Origin: Solirubrobacter ginsenosidimutans
Lineage (GTDB): Bacteria > Actinomycetota > Thermoleophilia > Solirubrobacterales > Solirubrobacteraceae
Reading direction: 5' to 3'
Assembly: GCF_027587205.1 (NCBI RefSeq)
Contig: NZ_JAPDOD010000004.1
Location: 1-64,000, forward strand
Length of the DNA: 64,000 bases
The position numbers were made by a program, and so were the translations under genes. Below, in pieces: positions 8,353-18,314 of the stretch (position 1 is its first letter; each line of letters opens with the position of its first letter). A model generated the notes under the pieces. That model worked only from the letters and a program-made list of their open reading frames with translations, searched no databases and was not told the DNA's origin.

Positions 8353-10971
8353 CTAGCCTCGCTGGATGCGGAACACCGGCGATGTCCAGGTCTCCGGCGC
8401 GTCCGTGCGGCCCGCCAGCGGCCCCTCGGCCGACACCACCAGCTGGTAGTCGCCGTCGGGCAGGCGCACGTGCTGCCGACCGCGCCGGACCGTGCCGTCG
8501 AACGGCAGCGCGGTCGTGGTCCCGCCCGGGGTGCTGAGGAGGTTCTCGACCTGATCGCGCGGGACGTAGTCCTGTGTGAGCGCCACGCCGAGGCTGTGCC
8601 GGCGACCGGGGCGCAGCACCTCGACGCGGATCCGCCGGGCGAAGTTGTTCAGGTGCACGAGCACGAACGGGATGTCGGCGCCGGTGCGCGACCCGAACGT
8701 GACCGGTGCCATGGTGAACACCGCGCTCGCGTCCTGCTTGGTGTAGACGGGCAGCACCAGCCCGGTGGTCGAAAGGCCGGTCTGCCGGGCCAGCCACGGG
8801 AAGCCCTGCGTGGTTGGCGTCAGCACCGGGACGGTCTGGTAGTCGCCCTTGTAGCCCGCGTACGGCACGCGCAGCGGCGGGTCGTTGTCGTCGGTCGGCG
8901 TGAAGACCAGATAGCCGCCATAGACCGCTCCCTCCGAGAGGCCCGGGTCCGGGGCGATGTCGATGCCGATGCGGGCAGCGCCACGGGCGGGGAGCGTGAG
9001 GGAGCTGACCGGCCGGCCGGCGAGCGTGAACGTGACGGCGGACGGGTTCGGCTCCAGGCGCGCGAACAGGATGTCGCGCCCGGCGATCGCGGGAGCCGCG
9101 GCGGAGGAGAGCGTGTAGGTCACGGTGCCCCGGCTGCGGTTCTCGATCGTCAGCGCCTGACGCGTGCGAGCGCCGTCGTCGCCGAGCGAGAGCGTGCCGG
9201 GCGTGATCCGCGTCGTGGCCTGGATCGCGTCGTCGATGTCGACGAGCCCGGACCCTTGCCGGACGACCGGCTCGAGGGCACCACTCGCCGAGGACACCGG
9301 ATCGGCGCTGTTCTCCAGTGCCGACGCGACCACGCCCGGGCCGGCGTGGGGGTGCGCCTGCAGGTAAAGCGCCGCGGCACCGGCGACGTGGGGCGAGGCC
9401 ATCGACGTGCCGCTCGCCACGTCATAGCGCCCCAGCTCCAGCGGGACCGTCGAGAGGATCGACCCGCCGGGCGCGGCGATCTCCGGCTTCAGCGACAGGT
9501 CGGCGGCGAGCCCCAGGGACGAGAACCCGGAGATCCGCCCGGCGCTTCCACTCGGCAGCGAAGTGATCGCGCCCCAGCGCAGGGTCACCGGCCCCGCCTT
9601 GAGGCGGGCGTCGATCAGCTCGCCGTCCGCCCGCGAGATGTAGGCGACCGGTACCGGGATGCCGGGCACGAGCGGCGTCCCGAGGAACGTGTCGTCGCTG
9701 CTGTAGCCGATCATGCCCGTGGCGCCGGCGGCGACGACGTTCGTCGCCTTCACGAGGAAGGTGCACGTGCCGCGGCGGACCAGCGCGACCTTGCCGGCGA
9801 GGCTGCCCGCCGGCAGCGGGTTGCAGGCGTCGTCGAGCGAGGCCGGGGTTCCGGTCGCCGCGAACGTGCCTGTGCCCGAGGCCGGGATCGGCGCGGACCC
9901 GTTGCCGGGCATGATCCGGACCGCGTGGTCGTCGGGCGAGATCGTGAACGCCAGCGCGTACTGGACGAGGTTGTCCACCGAGGCGGCGTCGATCACACCC
10001 TCCCCCACGCCCGGCGCGCCCGCGGCGAACAGGCCGTCGATGAAGTTGTTGCCGGCCGCGGCGACGACCACGATGCCCCTGCGCACCAGGCGCGCGGCGG
10101 CCTTCGCGGTGGGCGACTGGGGCCAGGCGTTGAGCGCGTCGCCGATGCTCATGTTGACCACGTCGGCGCCGTCGCGGTAGACGCGCTCGAGCGCGGCCAG
10201 CAGCACGTCGTCCGACGCCCCGCCATGGCATCCGATCACGCGGTAGGAGCCGAACGTGACGTCCGGGGCGACGCCGCGGACCGTGCCGTTGGCGCCGACG
10301 ATGCCCGCCACGTGCGTGCCGTGGCCGTAGCAATCATCCGGGTAGGGGTCGGGGTGCGGTACCGGCTGCCACGTGGCGTTGCGCTGCTCGTCGTCGTAGT
10401 CGTCGCCGACGAAGTCGTAGCCGTTCGTGACCCGGCAGCGCGGTCCGAAGCAGCCGCCGAGGTCGGGGTGGTCGTAGTCGACCCCGGAGTCCACGATCGC
10501 GACGTGGATCCCGCGGCCCGTGTAGCCGAGCTGGCTCTGCGCGATGTCGGCGCCCGTCATCGTGAGCGCGAAGGCCAGCTCCGGCTTGAACGCCGCGGTC
10601 GGCTCAGGATCGCCGAGCGAGAGCGTCTGCACGGGATAGACCGCCGACACGCCGTCGAGGTTGCGGAGCTCCGCCGCCCCGGCGTCGGTGGCCGAGACCG
10701 AGACGCCGTTGAACAACGTGTCGTACGCGAAGCGCTCCCGATAGCGGATCCCCGCCGTCCGCGCCTCGGCCTTGAAGCGGACGTGCTCGTTCTCGAGCAC
10801 GGGTTCTGCCGTGCCGTCCGCCGCCGGCGCGCTCTCCAGCTCGACGAACCACTGCGACGTCCACGCGCCGGTCACCGTCTCCGTCGCGGCCGCGGCGCTC
10901 GCGCCCGGCGGCGGCCCGGCCAAGAGCGCGCAGGCCGCCGCGATCGCCACACACAGCACCGGCTTGGACAT
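8353..10971 (-). CDS. secreted subtilisin-like serine protease (S8) with PA domain
   Basis: An 872-residue protein. The ATG at 10971 is chosen because GGAG lies five bases upstream and a signal peptide follows at once (MSKPVLCVAIAAACALLAG). The catalytic triad is visible: Asp161 in VDSGVDYDHPD, His217 in CYGHGTHVAGI and Ser523 in SGTSMASPHVAGA. A protease-associated domain is inserted between His and Ser (around VALVRRGTCTFLVKATN), and the C-terminal 300 residues look like Fn3/beta-sandwich domains of lactocepin-type or plant-type subtilases. It should act outside the cell on proteins or peptides. The gene is alone, convergent with the LuxR-type gene and adjacent to a histidine kinase on the same strand. 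Confidence 0.92.
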   Translation of the reverse strand: MSKPVLCVAIAAACALLAGPPPGASAAAATETVTGAWTSQWFVELESAPAADGTAEPVLENEHVRFKAEARTAGIRYRERFAYDTLFNGVSVSATDAGAAELRNLDGVSAVYPVQTLSLGDPEPTAAFKPELAFALTMTGADIAQSQLGYTGRGIHVAIVDSGVDYDHPDLGGCFGPRCRVTNGYDFVGDDYDDEQRNATWQPVPHPDPYPDDCYGHGTHVAGIVGANGTVRGVAPDVTFGSYRVIGCHGGASDDVLLAALERVYRDGADVVNMSIGDALNAWPQSPTAKAAARLVRRGIVVVAAAGNNFIDGLFAAGAPGVGEGVIDAASVDNLVQYALAFTISPDDHAVRIMPGNGSAPIPASGTGTFAATGTPASLDDACNPLPAGSLAGKVALVRRGTCTFLVKATNVVAAGATGMIGYSSDDTFLGTPLVPGIPVPVAYISRADGELIDARLKAGPVTLRWGAITSLPSGSAGRISGFSSLGLAADLSLKPEIAAPGGSILSTVPLELGRYDVASGTSMASPHVAGAAALYLQAHPHAGPGVVASALENSADPVSSASGALEPVVRQGSGLVDIDDAIQATTRITPGTLSLGDDGARTRQALTIENRSRGTVTYTLSSAAAPAIAGRDILFARLEPNPSAVTFTLAGRPVSSLTLPARGAARIGIDIAPDPGLSEGAVYGGYLVFTPTDDNDPPLRVPYAGYKGDYQTVPVLTPTTQGFPWLARQTGLSTTGLVLPVYTKQDASAVFTMAPVTFGSRTGADIPFVLVHLNNFARRIRVEVLRPGRRHSLGVALTQDYVPRDQVENLLSTPGGTTTALPFDGTVRRGRQHVRLPDGDYQLVVSAEGPLAGRTDAPETWTSPVFRIQRG

Positions 10972-11047
10972 CTCCACTCCGTTCTCCCATTCCGGTTCCG
11001 CAACCGCGCGCCGGTCATGGGCGACCACAGGCTCTGTCCCGAGCGTC

Positions 11048-12655
11048 CTATCGGGACCGGGTGATACGACACCAGCTTCCCGGCAGCGGCAACGTGGCGC
11101 TGAGAAGCGTCCCGCCGCCCGCCGGGCTGTCGATGCTCAGCTCGCCTCCGAAGGCGATCGTCCGGTCGCTGAGACCGGCCAACCCGCCGCCGTCGGCTCC
11201 GGCACCGCCGATTCCGTCATCGCGCACGCGTACGTGGACGATGCCGCTTTCCACCATCACCGTCACCTCGGCGCGCGTCGCGCGGGCGTGCTTGACGACG
11301 TTCGTCAGCGCCTCGGCGATGATGAAGTACGCGCTCGCCTCGATATCCGCCGGGAAGCGCTCGGCGCAGACGTCCGCCTGGACGGGGAGGGAAACCCGCT
11401 CCACGAGCGCGCCCACGCCGGCCTGCAGGCCGTTCCTCGAGAGCACCGTCGGCAGGATCCCGTGCGACAGCTCGCGGAGCTCCGTCGTGCCCTGCTCGGC
11501 GTAGGCGAGCGCCTCGTCGACGAGCGGCGCCGCGGCGCCGTCGGCGCCGGCGTCGCGGAGCGCCCGCTGCGCGAGCTTCAGCGTCAGCACGGTCTCGACG
11601 AGCCGCTGCTGGGCACCGTCGTGCAGGTCGCGGACCACCTTGCGGCGAGCCGCGTCCGCCGCACTGAGCAGCCGCGACCGCGACGCGGTGAGCTCGTCGT
11701 TGGCGTCGGCGTTGGCGATCGCCGCCGAGAGCAGCTGGGCGAACTCGGCGATCTGCTGCTCGGTGTCGGGCGCGGGCCGTGCCCGGTCCCAGCTCGCCGA
11801 GATCGCACCCCACAGCCGGCCGGCGACGACGATCGGCCAGGCGATCGCGGCACGCGCGCCTCCGGTGCCCGCGAGCTCGGCAAGCTCGTCCTCGTGATGC
11901 TCGGTACGGGCGAACCGCGCGGTGCGCCGGACCGTCCCCTCCACGCTCGCGCCGTCGTGGTTGACGCTCGCGCCCGGCGGCAGCGGCCGCAGGCCCGAGC
12001 CGCGGTGCGCCAGCACGGTCAGCGTCGTATCGCGCTCGTACCGGCACACGAAGACCTGATCGGCGGCGAGGAGCGCCGTCAGCTCTGCCGCCACCGCGTC
12101 GCCGACCCCGTGCGGCCGCTGCCCGAGCGCGACCAGCGCGGTCACTCGCCGCACCGCCGCCTGCACGTTCTCCATCCGCCGCAGCCGCTCGCGCGCCTCC
12201 ACGGCGGCGATCGCCGGCGCCGCGAGCGCGGCGAACTGCACCAACCGCGGCTCGGCCTCCGGCGCGAATGCCGCGCGCCGCGTCGCGCGGATCAGGCCCC
12301 AGACGCGGCCGTCGATCCGGACCGGCGCGCCGACGGTCGCACCGCGGTTGGACCGCCCGGCGTTGAGCTTGATCACGCGCCCGCCGGGCTGCTCGCGCGT
12401 GCCCTTGCGGGCTTCGGCGGCCATCCACGCCCCGGCCACGCTCACCGTGCCGTCGGGCTCGAACCGGCAGACGGTGCCGCGGTCGGCCTTCAGGAGTCGT
12501 GCGGCCTGCTCCGCGACGCCGCCGAAGACCGCTTCCGGGGTGCCCCGGTCCATGGCCAGTGCGGCGATCCGGTGCAGTGCCGCGCGCTCTTCCGCCAGGC
12601 CCGGCCGGGCCGAGGTCGGTCCCATACGGTCATGTGAACTGCCGGCGGGTTCCAT
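11048..12655 (-). CDS. GAF-domain sensor histidine kinase (NarL-type)
   Basis: A 535-residue cytosolic kinase with no membrane helices. Two GAF domains (about 25-165 and 170-320) precede a HisKA_3 dimerisation domain with phospho-acceptor His345 in [14 protein letters not shown] and an HATPase domain ending in GGTLLSATLPLPG. The family phosphorylates NarL/DesR-type response regulators; no partner gene is adjacent. The architecture matches the second half of the kinase at 16160-18238, suggesting paralogues. The start ATG at 12655 has GAGG four bases upstream; an internal ATG ten residues later is possible. Confidence 0.88.
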   Translation of the reverse strand: MEPAGSSHDRMGPTSARPGLAEERAALHRIAALAMDRGTPEAVFGGVAEQAARLLKADRGTVCRFEPDGTVSVAGAWMAAEARKGTREQPGGRVIKLNAGRSNRGATVGAPVRIDGRVWGLIRATRRAAFAPEAEPRLVQFAALAAPAIAAVEARERLRRMENVQAAVRRVTALVALGQRPHGVGDAVAAELTALLAADQVFVCRYERDTTLTVLAHRGSGLRPLPPGASVNHDGASVEGTVRRTARFARTEHHEDELAELAGTGGARAAIAWPIVVAGRLWGAISASWDRARPAPDTEQQIAEFAQLLSAAIANADANDELTASRSRLLSAADAARRKVVRDLHDGAQQRLVETVLTLKLAQRALRDAGADGAAAPLVDEALAYAEQGTTELRELSHGILPTVLSRNGLQAGVGALVERVSLPVQADVCAERFPADIEASAYFIIAEALTNVVKHARATRAEVTVMVESGIVHVRVRDDGIGGAGADGGGLAGLSDRTIAFGGELSIDSPAGGGTLLSATLPLPGSWCRITRSR

Positions 12656-12800
12656 GAGACCTCGTCAGTGTCCTGCCGCAGTGTCGCGCTCGCATCCGCC
12701 AGTGCACAGTCATTGGCTCCTCGATCGCGCCGCCACCCGAACGTGTCGGCTCCCAGGCACGCTCGTGACGCGGGTCCTCACCGCCCGCATCCTCGGCTCC

Positions 12801-13694
12801 ATGATTCTTCGCTACGACCGGCTTGGCGTCGAGATCCCCAGCGGCGATCCGGACCCGGCCGGCGCAATGGCCGTGCAGGAGCTGATGGGCGGGCGCTTCG
12901 GCGAGATGTCGACGCTCATGAACTACACGTTCCAGTCGTTCAGCTTCCGCGGCCGGAAGGAGCTGCGGCCGTTCTACGACCTGATCGCCAACATCGCCGC
13001 CGAGGAGTACGGCCACATCGAGGCCGTCGGCGCGACGATCACGACGATGCTCACGGGTGCCAACCCGCGCGACATCGTCGCCAACGGCAACCCCGCCCAC
13101 GCGCTGAAGTCCGGCAAGGGCGTGCTGCCCGTCGACTCCGGTGGCGCGCCGTGGACCGGCGACTACGTCTTCTCCTCCGGTGACCTCGTCGAGGACCTCA
13201 CGCACAACTACTTCCTGGAGACCGGCGCGCGCAATGGCAAGCTGAAGGTCTACGAGGCGGTCGATCACCCGGCCGCACGCGCGCTGACCGGCTACCTGCT
13301 CGTCCGCGGCGGCGTGCACCAGGTCGCGTACGCGCGGGCGCTCGAGCTGCTCACCGGCGTGAACCTCACGAAGGCGTTCCCGATGCCGCGGATCGCGACC
13401 GACAAGATCCCGGAGTGCCGCCCGCACCTCCACCGCGGTTCGCATCGGACCCTCTACCGCTTCACGCCGGACGACTACCGGGAGCTCGGCGCGGTGTTCA
13501 AGGGCGCCCACCCCGAGACCGGCGAGGAGCTGCGCGTCGAGCACCCGGCGCCGGACGGCTTCGCGTGGCCTGAGGCGCCGCCCCAGCCGGACGTGTTCGC
13601 GCCCGACTACGCACCTGACGAGATCGCCGAGATCGCCGCCAGGCTGCGCCGCCAAGCGGGCTTCGGCGACCCCCGGGCCAGGCGCGCCGCGTGA
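12801..13694 (+). CDS. manganese catalase
   Basis: A 297-residue non-haem catalase that converts hydrogen peroxide to water and oxygen at a di-manganese centre. Family features are clear: N-terminal MILRYDRLGVEIP, GEMSTLMNYTFQSFSFRGR, the metal-ligand helix AAEEYGHIEAVGATI, then NGNPAHALKSGKG and DLVEDLTHNYFLE. The ATG at 12801 is chosen by homology, as no clear ribosome site precedes it. The stop overlaps the start of the HD-domain gene (TGATG), so the two are translated together. The 145-base upstream region separates it from the divergent histidine kinase and should hold its promoter. It probably protects against oxidative stress. Confidence 0.93.
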   Translation: MILRYDRLGVEIPSGDPDPAGAMAVQELMGGRFGEMSTLMNYTFQSFSFRGRKELRPFYDLIANIAAEEYGHIEAVGATITTMLTGANPRDIVANGNPAHALKSGKGVLPVDSGGAPWTGDYVFSSGDLVEDLTHNYFLETGARNGKLKVYEAVDHPAARALTGYLLVRGGVHQVAYARALELLTGVNLTKAFPMPRIATDKIPECRPHLHRGSHRTLYRFTPDDYRELGAVFKGAHPETGEELRVEHPAPDGFAWPEAPPQPDVFAPDYAPDEIAEIAARLRRQAGFGDPRARRAA

Positions 13695-14338
13695 TGGCCG
13701 ACGCGACCACGATCGCCGGCATCCGCGTGCCCGACAGCGCGCTCGCGCGCGAGGCGACCGAGTTCGTCCGCGACGTCTCGACGCAGCTGCTGTACGACCA
13801 CTCGCGCCGCGTCTTCCTGTGGGGCTCGCTCCTGGGCCGCCGGCGGGGGCTCGAGTTCGACGCCGAGCTGCTGTACGTCGGAGCGATGTTCCACGACATC
13901 GGGCTCCTCGACGGGCATCGCTCGACCCACCAGCGCTTCGAGCTCGACGGGGCCGACGCCGCGCGGGCCTTCCTCGAACGCCACGGTGTGCCGGAGCCGG
14001 AGATCACCCTCGTCTGGGACGCCATCGCGCTCCACACCACGCCGGAGATTCCGCACCGCAAGCGAGCAGAGGTGGCGCTCGTGACCACCGGCGTGGAATG
14101 CGACGTGCTCGGTCTGCATGCTGACGAGCTCGCACCCGAGCAGCGCAGCGAGATCATCGCGGCCCATCCCCGGACCGGGTTCAAGTCGGGCATCGTCGAC
14201 GCGTTCTTCGACGGCATGCGCGACCGGCCGGACACGACGTTTGGCACCATGAACACTGACATCCTCGAGGGCAGGCTCGCCGGCTATGTCCGGCCGAACT
14301 TCTGCCAGCTCATCGCCGCCAATCCGCTGGGTGGGTGA
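13694..14338 (+). CDS. HD-domain phosphohydrolase
   Basis: A 214-residue protein of the HD superfamily resembling the cyanamide-hydratase-like group. The metal-binding residues are visible in order: His in LLYDHSRRVFLWG, the HD pair in GAMFHDIGLLDGH, a further His in DAIALHTTPEIP, and an Asp in VECDVLGLHADE. Such proteins hydrolyse phosphate esters or small nitriles, but the substrate cannot be assigned. The ATG overlaps the catalase stop; a GTG one codon earlier is also possible. It is the second gene of the catalase transcript, hinting at a stress-related role. Confidence 0.82.
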   Translation: MADATTIAGIRVPDSALAREATEFVRDVSTQLLYDHSRRVFLWGSLLGRRRGLEFDAELLYVGAMFHDIGLLDGHRSTHQRFELDGADAARAFLERHGVPEPEITLVWDAIALHTTPEIPHRKRAEVALVTTGVECDVLGLHADELAPEQRSEIIAAHPRTGFKSGIVDAFFDGMRDRPDTTFGTMNTDILEGRLAGYVRPNFCQLIAANPLGG

Positions 14339-14405
14339 GCCGCGCTGAGGCGGTCAGGAAATCGCTGTCTGTCGCTCGGCGAAACGGTGTAACTTGGGCG
14401 CTGCG

Positions 14406-15221
14406 ATGGCGCCGCCCCATCGCTTCGCACCGTCGGACTCCGGGACCTCGCAGGGTTCTTCGGCCGTGCTGTCGCGGCAGCGCGAGCGCGACCTGGTCGT
14501 CGCGACCGAAGGCGGCAGCAAAGCCGCGTGTCGCGAGCTGGTGGAAGCGTTCCTGCCCGCGATCGCGAGGCTCGCCCGCCAGGTCGACCCCGGCAGGCGC
14601 GTGGATCGCGTCGAGCTGATGCAGGAGGGGGTCGCCGGGCTGCTGCTGGCGGTCAAGCGCTACGACGCACGGATGGAGACGCCCTTCTGGGCGTATGCGT
14701 CGTTCTGGGTCCGCAAGGCCATGCGCGAGCTGCTCGCCGAGCTGGCAGGACCGGTCGCGCTCACCGACCACGCGGTGCGCGGACTGGTCCGCGTCAAGGG
14801 TGCGCGGCGCGAGCACCTGCAGGCCCACGGCACCGAGCCGACACGCGCGGAGCTCGTCGCGGCGACGGGCTTCGCACCGGCCCAGCTCGACAGCCTGCTG
14901 GCGAGCGAGCGGGCTGCGCAGAGTCTCGATGCGCCGGTGGGCGGCGGCGCCACGGTCTCGGACACGCTCGCCGACCCGCTGGCGGAGGACGAGTACGAGC
15001 AAGTCCTGGACCGGATCGAGCAGCGCGAGTCGGTGCGCGGGCTCACCGGGGTGCTCGACGACCGCGAGCGGACCGTGCTGTCGGGACGCTACGGGCTCGA
15101 TCAGGCTCAGCAGACGCTGAGCGAGATCGGCGCGACCCTCGGGCTGACGGCCGAGCGGGTGAGGCAGATCGAGGCGGGTGCGCTGGCGAAGCTGCGCGCC
15201 GCGGCGGCGGAACCGCGATAG
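14406..15221 (+). CDS. RNA polymerase sigma-70 family factor
   Basis: A 271-residue sigma factor. Region 2 covers about residues 35-110, including ELMQEGVAGLLLAVKRYD and the promoter -10 recognition helix AYASFWVRKAMRELL. Region 3 lies around 125-180, and region 4 ends with TLGLTAERVRQIEAGALAKL, the -35 recognition helix. The order and length fit a group 2/3 sigma factor (RpoD/SigB-like), not an ECF factor. It precedes a protein with an anti-sigma-type ATPase domain by 45 bases, a plausible regulatory pair. A TTG at 14394 could add four residues. Confidence 0.9.
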   Translation: MAPPHRFAPSDSGTSQGSSAVLSRQRERDLVVATEGGSKAACRELVEAFLPAIARLARQVDPGRRVDRVELMQEGVAGLLLAVKRYDARMETPFWAYASFWVRKAMRELLAELAGPVALTDHAVRGLVRVKGARREHLQAHGTEPTRAELVAATGFAPAQLDSLLASERAAQSLDAPVGGGATVSDTLADPLAEDEYEQVLDRIEQRESVRGLTGVLDDRERTVLSGRYGLDQAQQTLSEIGATLGLTAERVRQIEAGALAKLRAAAAEPR

Positions 15222-15266
15222 CGCATTTGAATCCGATCCCCCGGACGCGTACTACACGGACGTGCC

Positions 15267-16169
15267 ATGAGCACCCTCCGTCACCACGCCTTCATCCACA
15301 CGTCCGACGAGGAGTACGTCGAGCGTACGGTGGCGTTCCTGCGCGACGGTCTCGCGGCCGGCGAGCGGTGCATGGTGGGCAACACGCGCGACGGCCTCGC
15401 CACGGTGCGCGAGGCGCTCGGGCCTGACGCCTCACGGGTGACGTTCCTCGACATCGGCACGGTCTACACGCGCCCTGCGCGCACGATCGCGACCTACTTC
15501 GGCGCGTTCGGGCGGGAGACGGCGGGAGGACAGGCAGTGCGCGCCGTCGCCAGCGCCTCGCAGTACGGCCCCACCGCCGAGGACTGGAACGAGTTCACGG
15601 TCTATGAGGCGATCACCAACGTCGCGTACGCCCACCTCCCGGTGTGGGTCGTCTGCGCCTACGATGCGAATCGGAGCCCGGAGCGCCTGCTCGATGCCGC
15701 CTGGCAGACCCATCCGGAGGTCTTCGACGACCACTGGCAGGCCAGCGACACCTTCGAGGACCCGCCGCGGCTCGTGCGCCGGCTCACGCGCCCTCCGGAG
15801 GAGCTGCCGCAACTGCGCTCGTTCGCGCCCGGCGACGATCTCGACCGCTTCCGCGAGCAGCTCGCTCGTGAGCTGGCGCGGGAACAGGTGAGCGCGTCCA
15901 GGACGCTCGAAATGCTCGTGGCCGGCACGGAGATCGCGGCCAACGCGGTGCGCCACGGGGGTGGCATCGAGGCGGTGCGCGCCGGCCGCGTCGACGGCCG
16001 CTTCGTCTGCGAGGTCGTCGACCGGGGACCCGGTTTCGACGATCCCATGGCCGGCTACCGGGCTCCCCGGGGCGGGTCTGCCGGCGGCCTCTGGGTCGCC
16101 CGCCAGCTGACCTGGAGGATCGAGTCGTTTCACTCGCGACACGGCTTCACGGTGAGAGCGTGGCTGTGA
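15267..16169 (+). CDS. MEDS-domain protein with anti-sigma (RsbW-type) ATPase domain
   Basis: Residues 1-150 form a MEDS domain (named for methanogen/methylotroph DcmR sensory), seen in HHAFIHTSDEEYVERTVAFL and the GERCMVGNT segment; it is thought to sense small ligands. Residues about 180-300 form a GHKL ATPase of the RsbW/anti-sigma type, with VAGTEIAANAVRHGG (N box) and VDRGPGFDDP (G1 box). It lacks a His phospho-acceptor domain, so it is more likely a serine kinase or anti-sigma factor than a classical histidine kinase. It sits between a sigma factor and a GAF kinase and overlaps the latter by 10 bases. Control of the neighbouring sigma factor is inferred. Confidence 0.85.
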   Translation: MSTLRHHAFIHTSDEEYVERTVAFLRDGLAAGERCMVGNTRDGLATVREALGPDASRVTFLDIGTVYTRPARTIATYFGAFGRETAGGQAVRAVASASQYGPTAEDWNEFTVYEAITNVAYAHLPVWVVCAYDANRSPERLLDAAWQTHPEVFDDHWQASDTFEDPPRLVRRLTRPPEELPQLRSFAPGDDLDRFREQLARELAREQVSASRTLEMLVAGTEIAANAVRHGGGIEAVRAGRVDGRFVCEVVDRGPGFDDPMAGYRAPRGGSAGGLWVARQLTWRIESFHSRHGFTVRAWL

Positions 16170-18238
16170 CGCCCCTCAATGAGTGGCGGGCGAGTGAGAC
16201 GCGCACACGGCCCGCTCAGCTGGCCCGCGAGGTGCGGCGGGAGTGGGAGCGCTTCGTCGTCGACGGCCGCGCGGAGCGCGTACGGGCACCGGTGCTGGCG
16301 TCGTGGGAGCGCTCGCTCGTCGCCGGGGTCGACCCCTCGGGCAGCCGGCTTGCGCCGACCGCGGCCGCACCCGACGAGGTGGCGACGCGCTGGGAGACCC
16401 ATCCCCTAAGCGTCGCCGCGCCTCTGATCCGCCACGCCCTCGAGAGCTTCGCCGGCGACTCCGACCACCTGATCGTCGTGAGCGACGCGAACGGACTGCT
16501 GTTGGCGCTGGAAGGTGATGCGCGCGTACGCTCGCAGGCCGCCGACACGCTCAACTTCACGGAGGGCGCCCTGTGGAGCGAGGACGACAGCGGGACCAAC
16601 GCCGTGGGGACGGCGCTGGCAGCGGATCACGCGGTCGAGATCTTCGCCGGTGAGCATTTCGTCGAGGTGGTGCAGCCCTGGACGTGCGCGGCGGCGCCGG
16701 TGCACGATCCCGAGACGGGTGACCTCCTGGGCGTCATCGATCTGACTGGGCTGTGCCACAACGTCGAGCCGCACAGTCTGGCCGTCGTCGTCGCCGCGGC
16801 ACGCGCCGTCGAGTCGCACCTGCGCCAACTGCTGCGCGATCAAGACGCCCGCCTGCGGAAGCGCTACGACCGGCAGCTGACCGAGACGCGCGGTCGCCGG
16901 GCGCTGCTGACGCGGTCAGGGCGGGTCCTGAGCGACGACGGCGGCTGGCTGGCGGGCACGCGGTTCGACGTGCCGCCCGACGGCGGCGAGCTGCTCCTGC
17001 CCGCCGGAGAGCGAGGGTACGCGGAGTCGCTCGACCACGACGCCTACCTCCTGCGCGAGCTCACCGAGCCGCGGTTGCGCCCGACACCGCTCCCCGAGAC
17101 GGCGCGGGCGCTGGCCGACGAGCAGGCGGCGCTGCGGCGCCTCGCGACGGCCGTCGCCGGCGGCGGGCACCGGCAGGACATCTTCGCTGCGATCGCCGCC
17201 GAGCTCGGTCCGCTCCTCGGCGGCGAGGACGCGACCGTCGTTCGCTACGAGCCCGAGGGCGCCGCCACGATCGTGGCCGGGGTGGGGCCGTGCACCGACG
17301 TCCTGCCCCACGACCGCAGGGTCGCGCTCGACGACACCATGGCCATCACGACGGTGTTTCGCACCCGCCGCTCCGCGCGCCAGGACGACGACCTCCGCAG
17401 CCGCGCGTCCGGCCCGGTCGCCGACGACGCGCGCCACCCAGGCCGGTCGACGGTCGCGAGCCCCGTCATGGTCGACGGGCGCCTCTGGGGGGCGGTCGTG
17501 GTCTCGACGACCCGCGGGCCGCTGCCGGCGGACGCTGAGCGGCGGATGGCCGGCTTCGCCGAGCTCGTCGGGATCGTGATCGCCACCGCCGAGAGCCGGG
17601 CGGAGCTCAGCGCCTCGCGTGCCCGCGTGGTGGCCGCCGGCGACGACGCCCTGCGCCGGATCCGGCGCGACCTGCACGACGGCGCGCAACGCGGCCTGGT
17701 GAACACGATCGTGACGCTGACGGAGGCGCGCAAGGAGCTCGAGGCGGCCGGGGTGACCGGACCGGCGCGCGAGCTGGTCGACGAGGCCCTGGCGCACGCC
17801 CGCACCGCCAACTACGAGCTCCGCGAGCTGGCGCACGGGATCCTGCCTTCGGCGCTCACGCGCGGGGGACTGCGCGGCGGGATCGAAGCGCTGGTCTCGC
17901 GCGCCCGTCTCCCCGTGTCCGTCGAGGTGACCGCGCAGCGCTTGCCGCCCGCGCTCGAGGCGACGGCCTACTTCATCGTCGCGGAGGCGCTCACCAACGC
18001 CGTCCGGCACGCGGAGGCCGACGAGGTGCAGATCTGCGCGACCATCGACGGCTCCGTGCTGCGCGTCGCGGTCCGCGACGACGGCGTCGGCGGCGCGCGT
18101 TGCGACGCCAGCACCGGGCTGCTCGGGCTCCGCGACCGAGCCGCCGCGCACAACGGCGAGCTGCGGGTCGTGAGCCCGCCGGGCCGGGGGACGCTGGTCG
18201 CCGCCACGCTGCCGATCGCGGACGCCCGCGCGGCGTGA
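16160..18238 (+). CDS. hybrid regulator: AcoR/MimR-like GAF sensor plus NarL-type histidine kinase
   Basis: A 692-residue protein. The first 240 residues look like the N-terminal sensor of AcoR/MimR-type activators: [18 protein letters not shown], then a GAF domain with [14 protein letters not shown] and [18 protein letters not shown] second GAF lies at about 320-480. The output is a HisKA_3/HATPase pair with phospho-acceptor His506 in [14 protein letters not shown], ending [12 protein letters not shown]. The AcoR-type sensor is normally fused to a sigma-54 activator domain, so its use on a kinase is unusual. The GTG at 16160 overlaps the upstream gene, and a second GTG six bases later is equally possible. 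The partner response regulator is not in the window. Confidence 0.85.
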   Translation: MAVTPLNEWRASETRTRPAQLAREVRREWERFVVDGRAERVRAPVLASWERSLVAGVDPSGSRLAPTAAAPDEVATRWETHPLSVAAPLIRHALESFAGDSDHLIVVSDANGLLLALEGDARVRSQAADTLNFTEGALWSEDDSGTNAVGTALAADHAVEIFAGEHFVEVVQPWTCAAAPVHDPETGDLLGVIDLTGLCHNVEPHSLAVVVAAARAVESHLRQLLRDQDARLRKRYDRQLTETRGRRALLTRSGRVLSDDGGWLAGTRFDVPPDGGELLLPAGERGYAESLDHDAYLLRELTEPRLRPTPLPETARALADEQAALRRLATAVAGGGHRQDIFAAIAAELGPLLGGEDATVVRYEPEGAATIVAGVGPCTDVLPHDRRVALDDTMAITTVFRTRRSARQDDDLRSRASGPVADDARHPGRSTVASPVMVDGRLWGAVVVSTTRGPLPADAERRMAGFAELVGIVIATAESRAELSASRARVVAAGDDALRRIRRDLHDGAQRGLVNTIVTLTEARKELEAAGVTGPARELVDEALAHARTANYELRELAHGILPSALTRGGLRGGIEALVSRARLPVSVEVTAQRLPPALEATAYFIVAEALTNAVRHAEADEVQICATIDGSVLRVAVRDDGVGGARCDASTGLLGLRDRAAAHNGELRVVSPPGRGTLVAATLPIADARAA

Positions 18239-18314
18239 CGCTGGCCTCCGGGCCAGGCAGGACGTGAAGTCTGGGTCAGCTGTCACGCGGCGGCCGCGCG
18301 CGGACGATGCGGCC

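Noticed and set aside
8470..11064. An 864-codon forward frame over the protease gene
   Set aside because: The minus strand encodes a complete subtilisin with an intact catalytic triad.
12630..13655. A reverse frame over the catalase gene
   Set aside because: The forward frame is an unmistakable manganese catalase.
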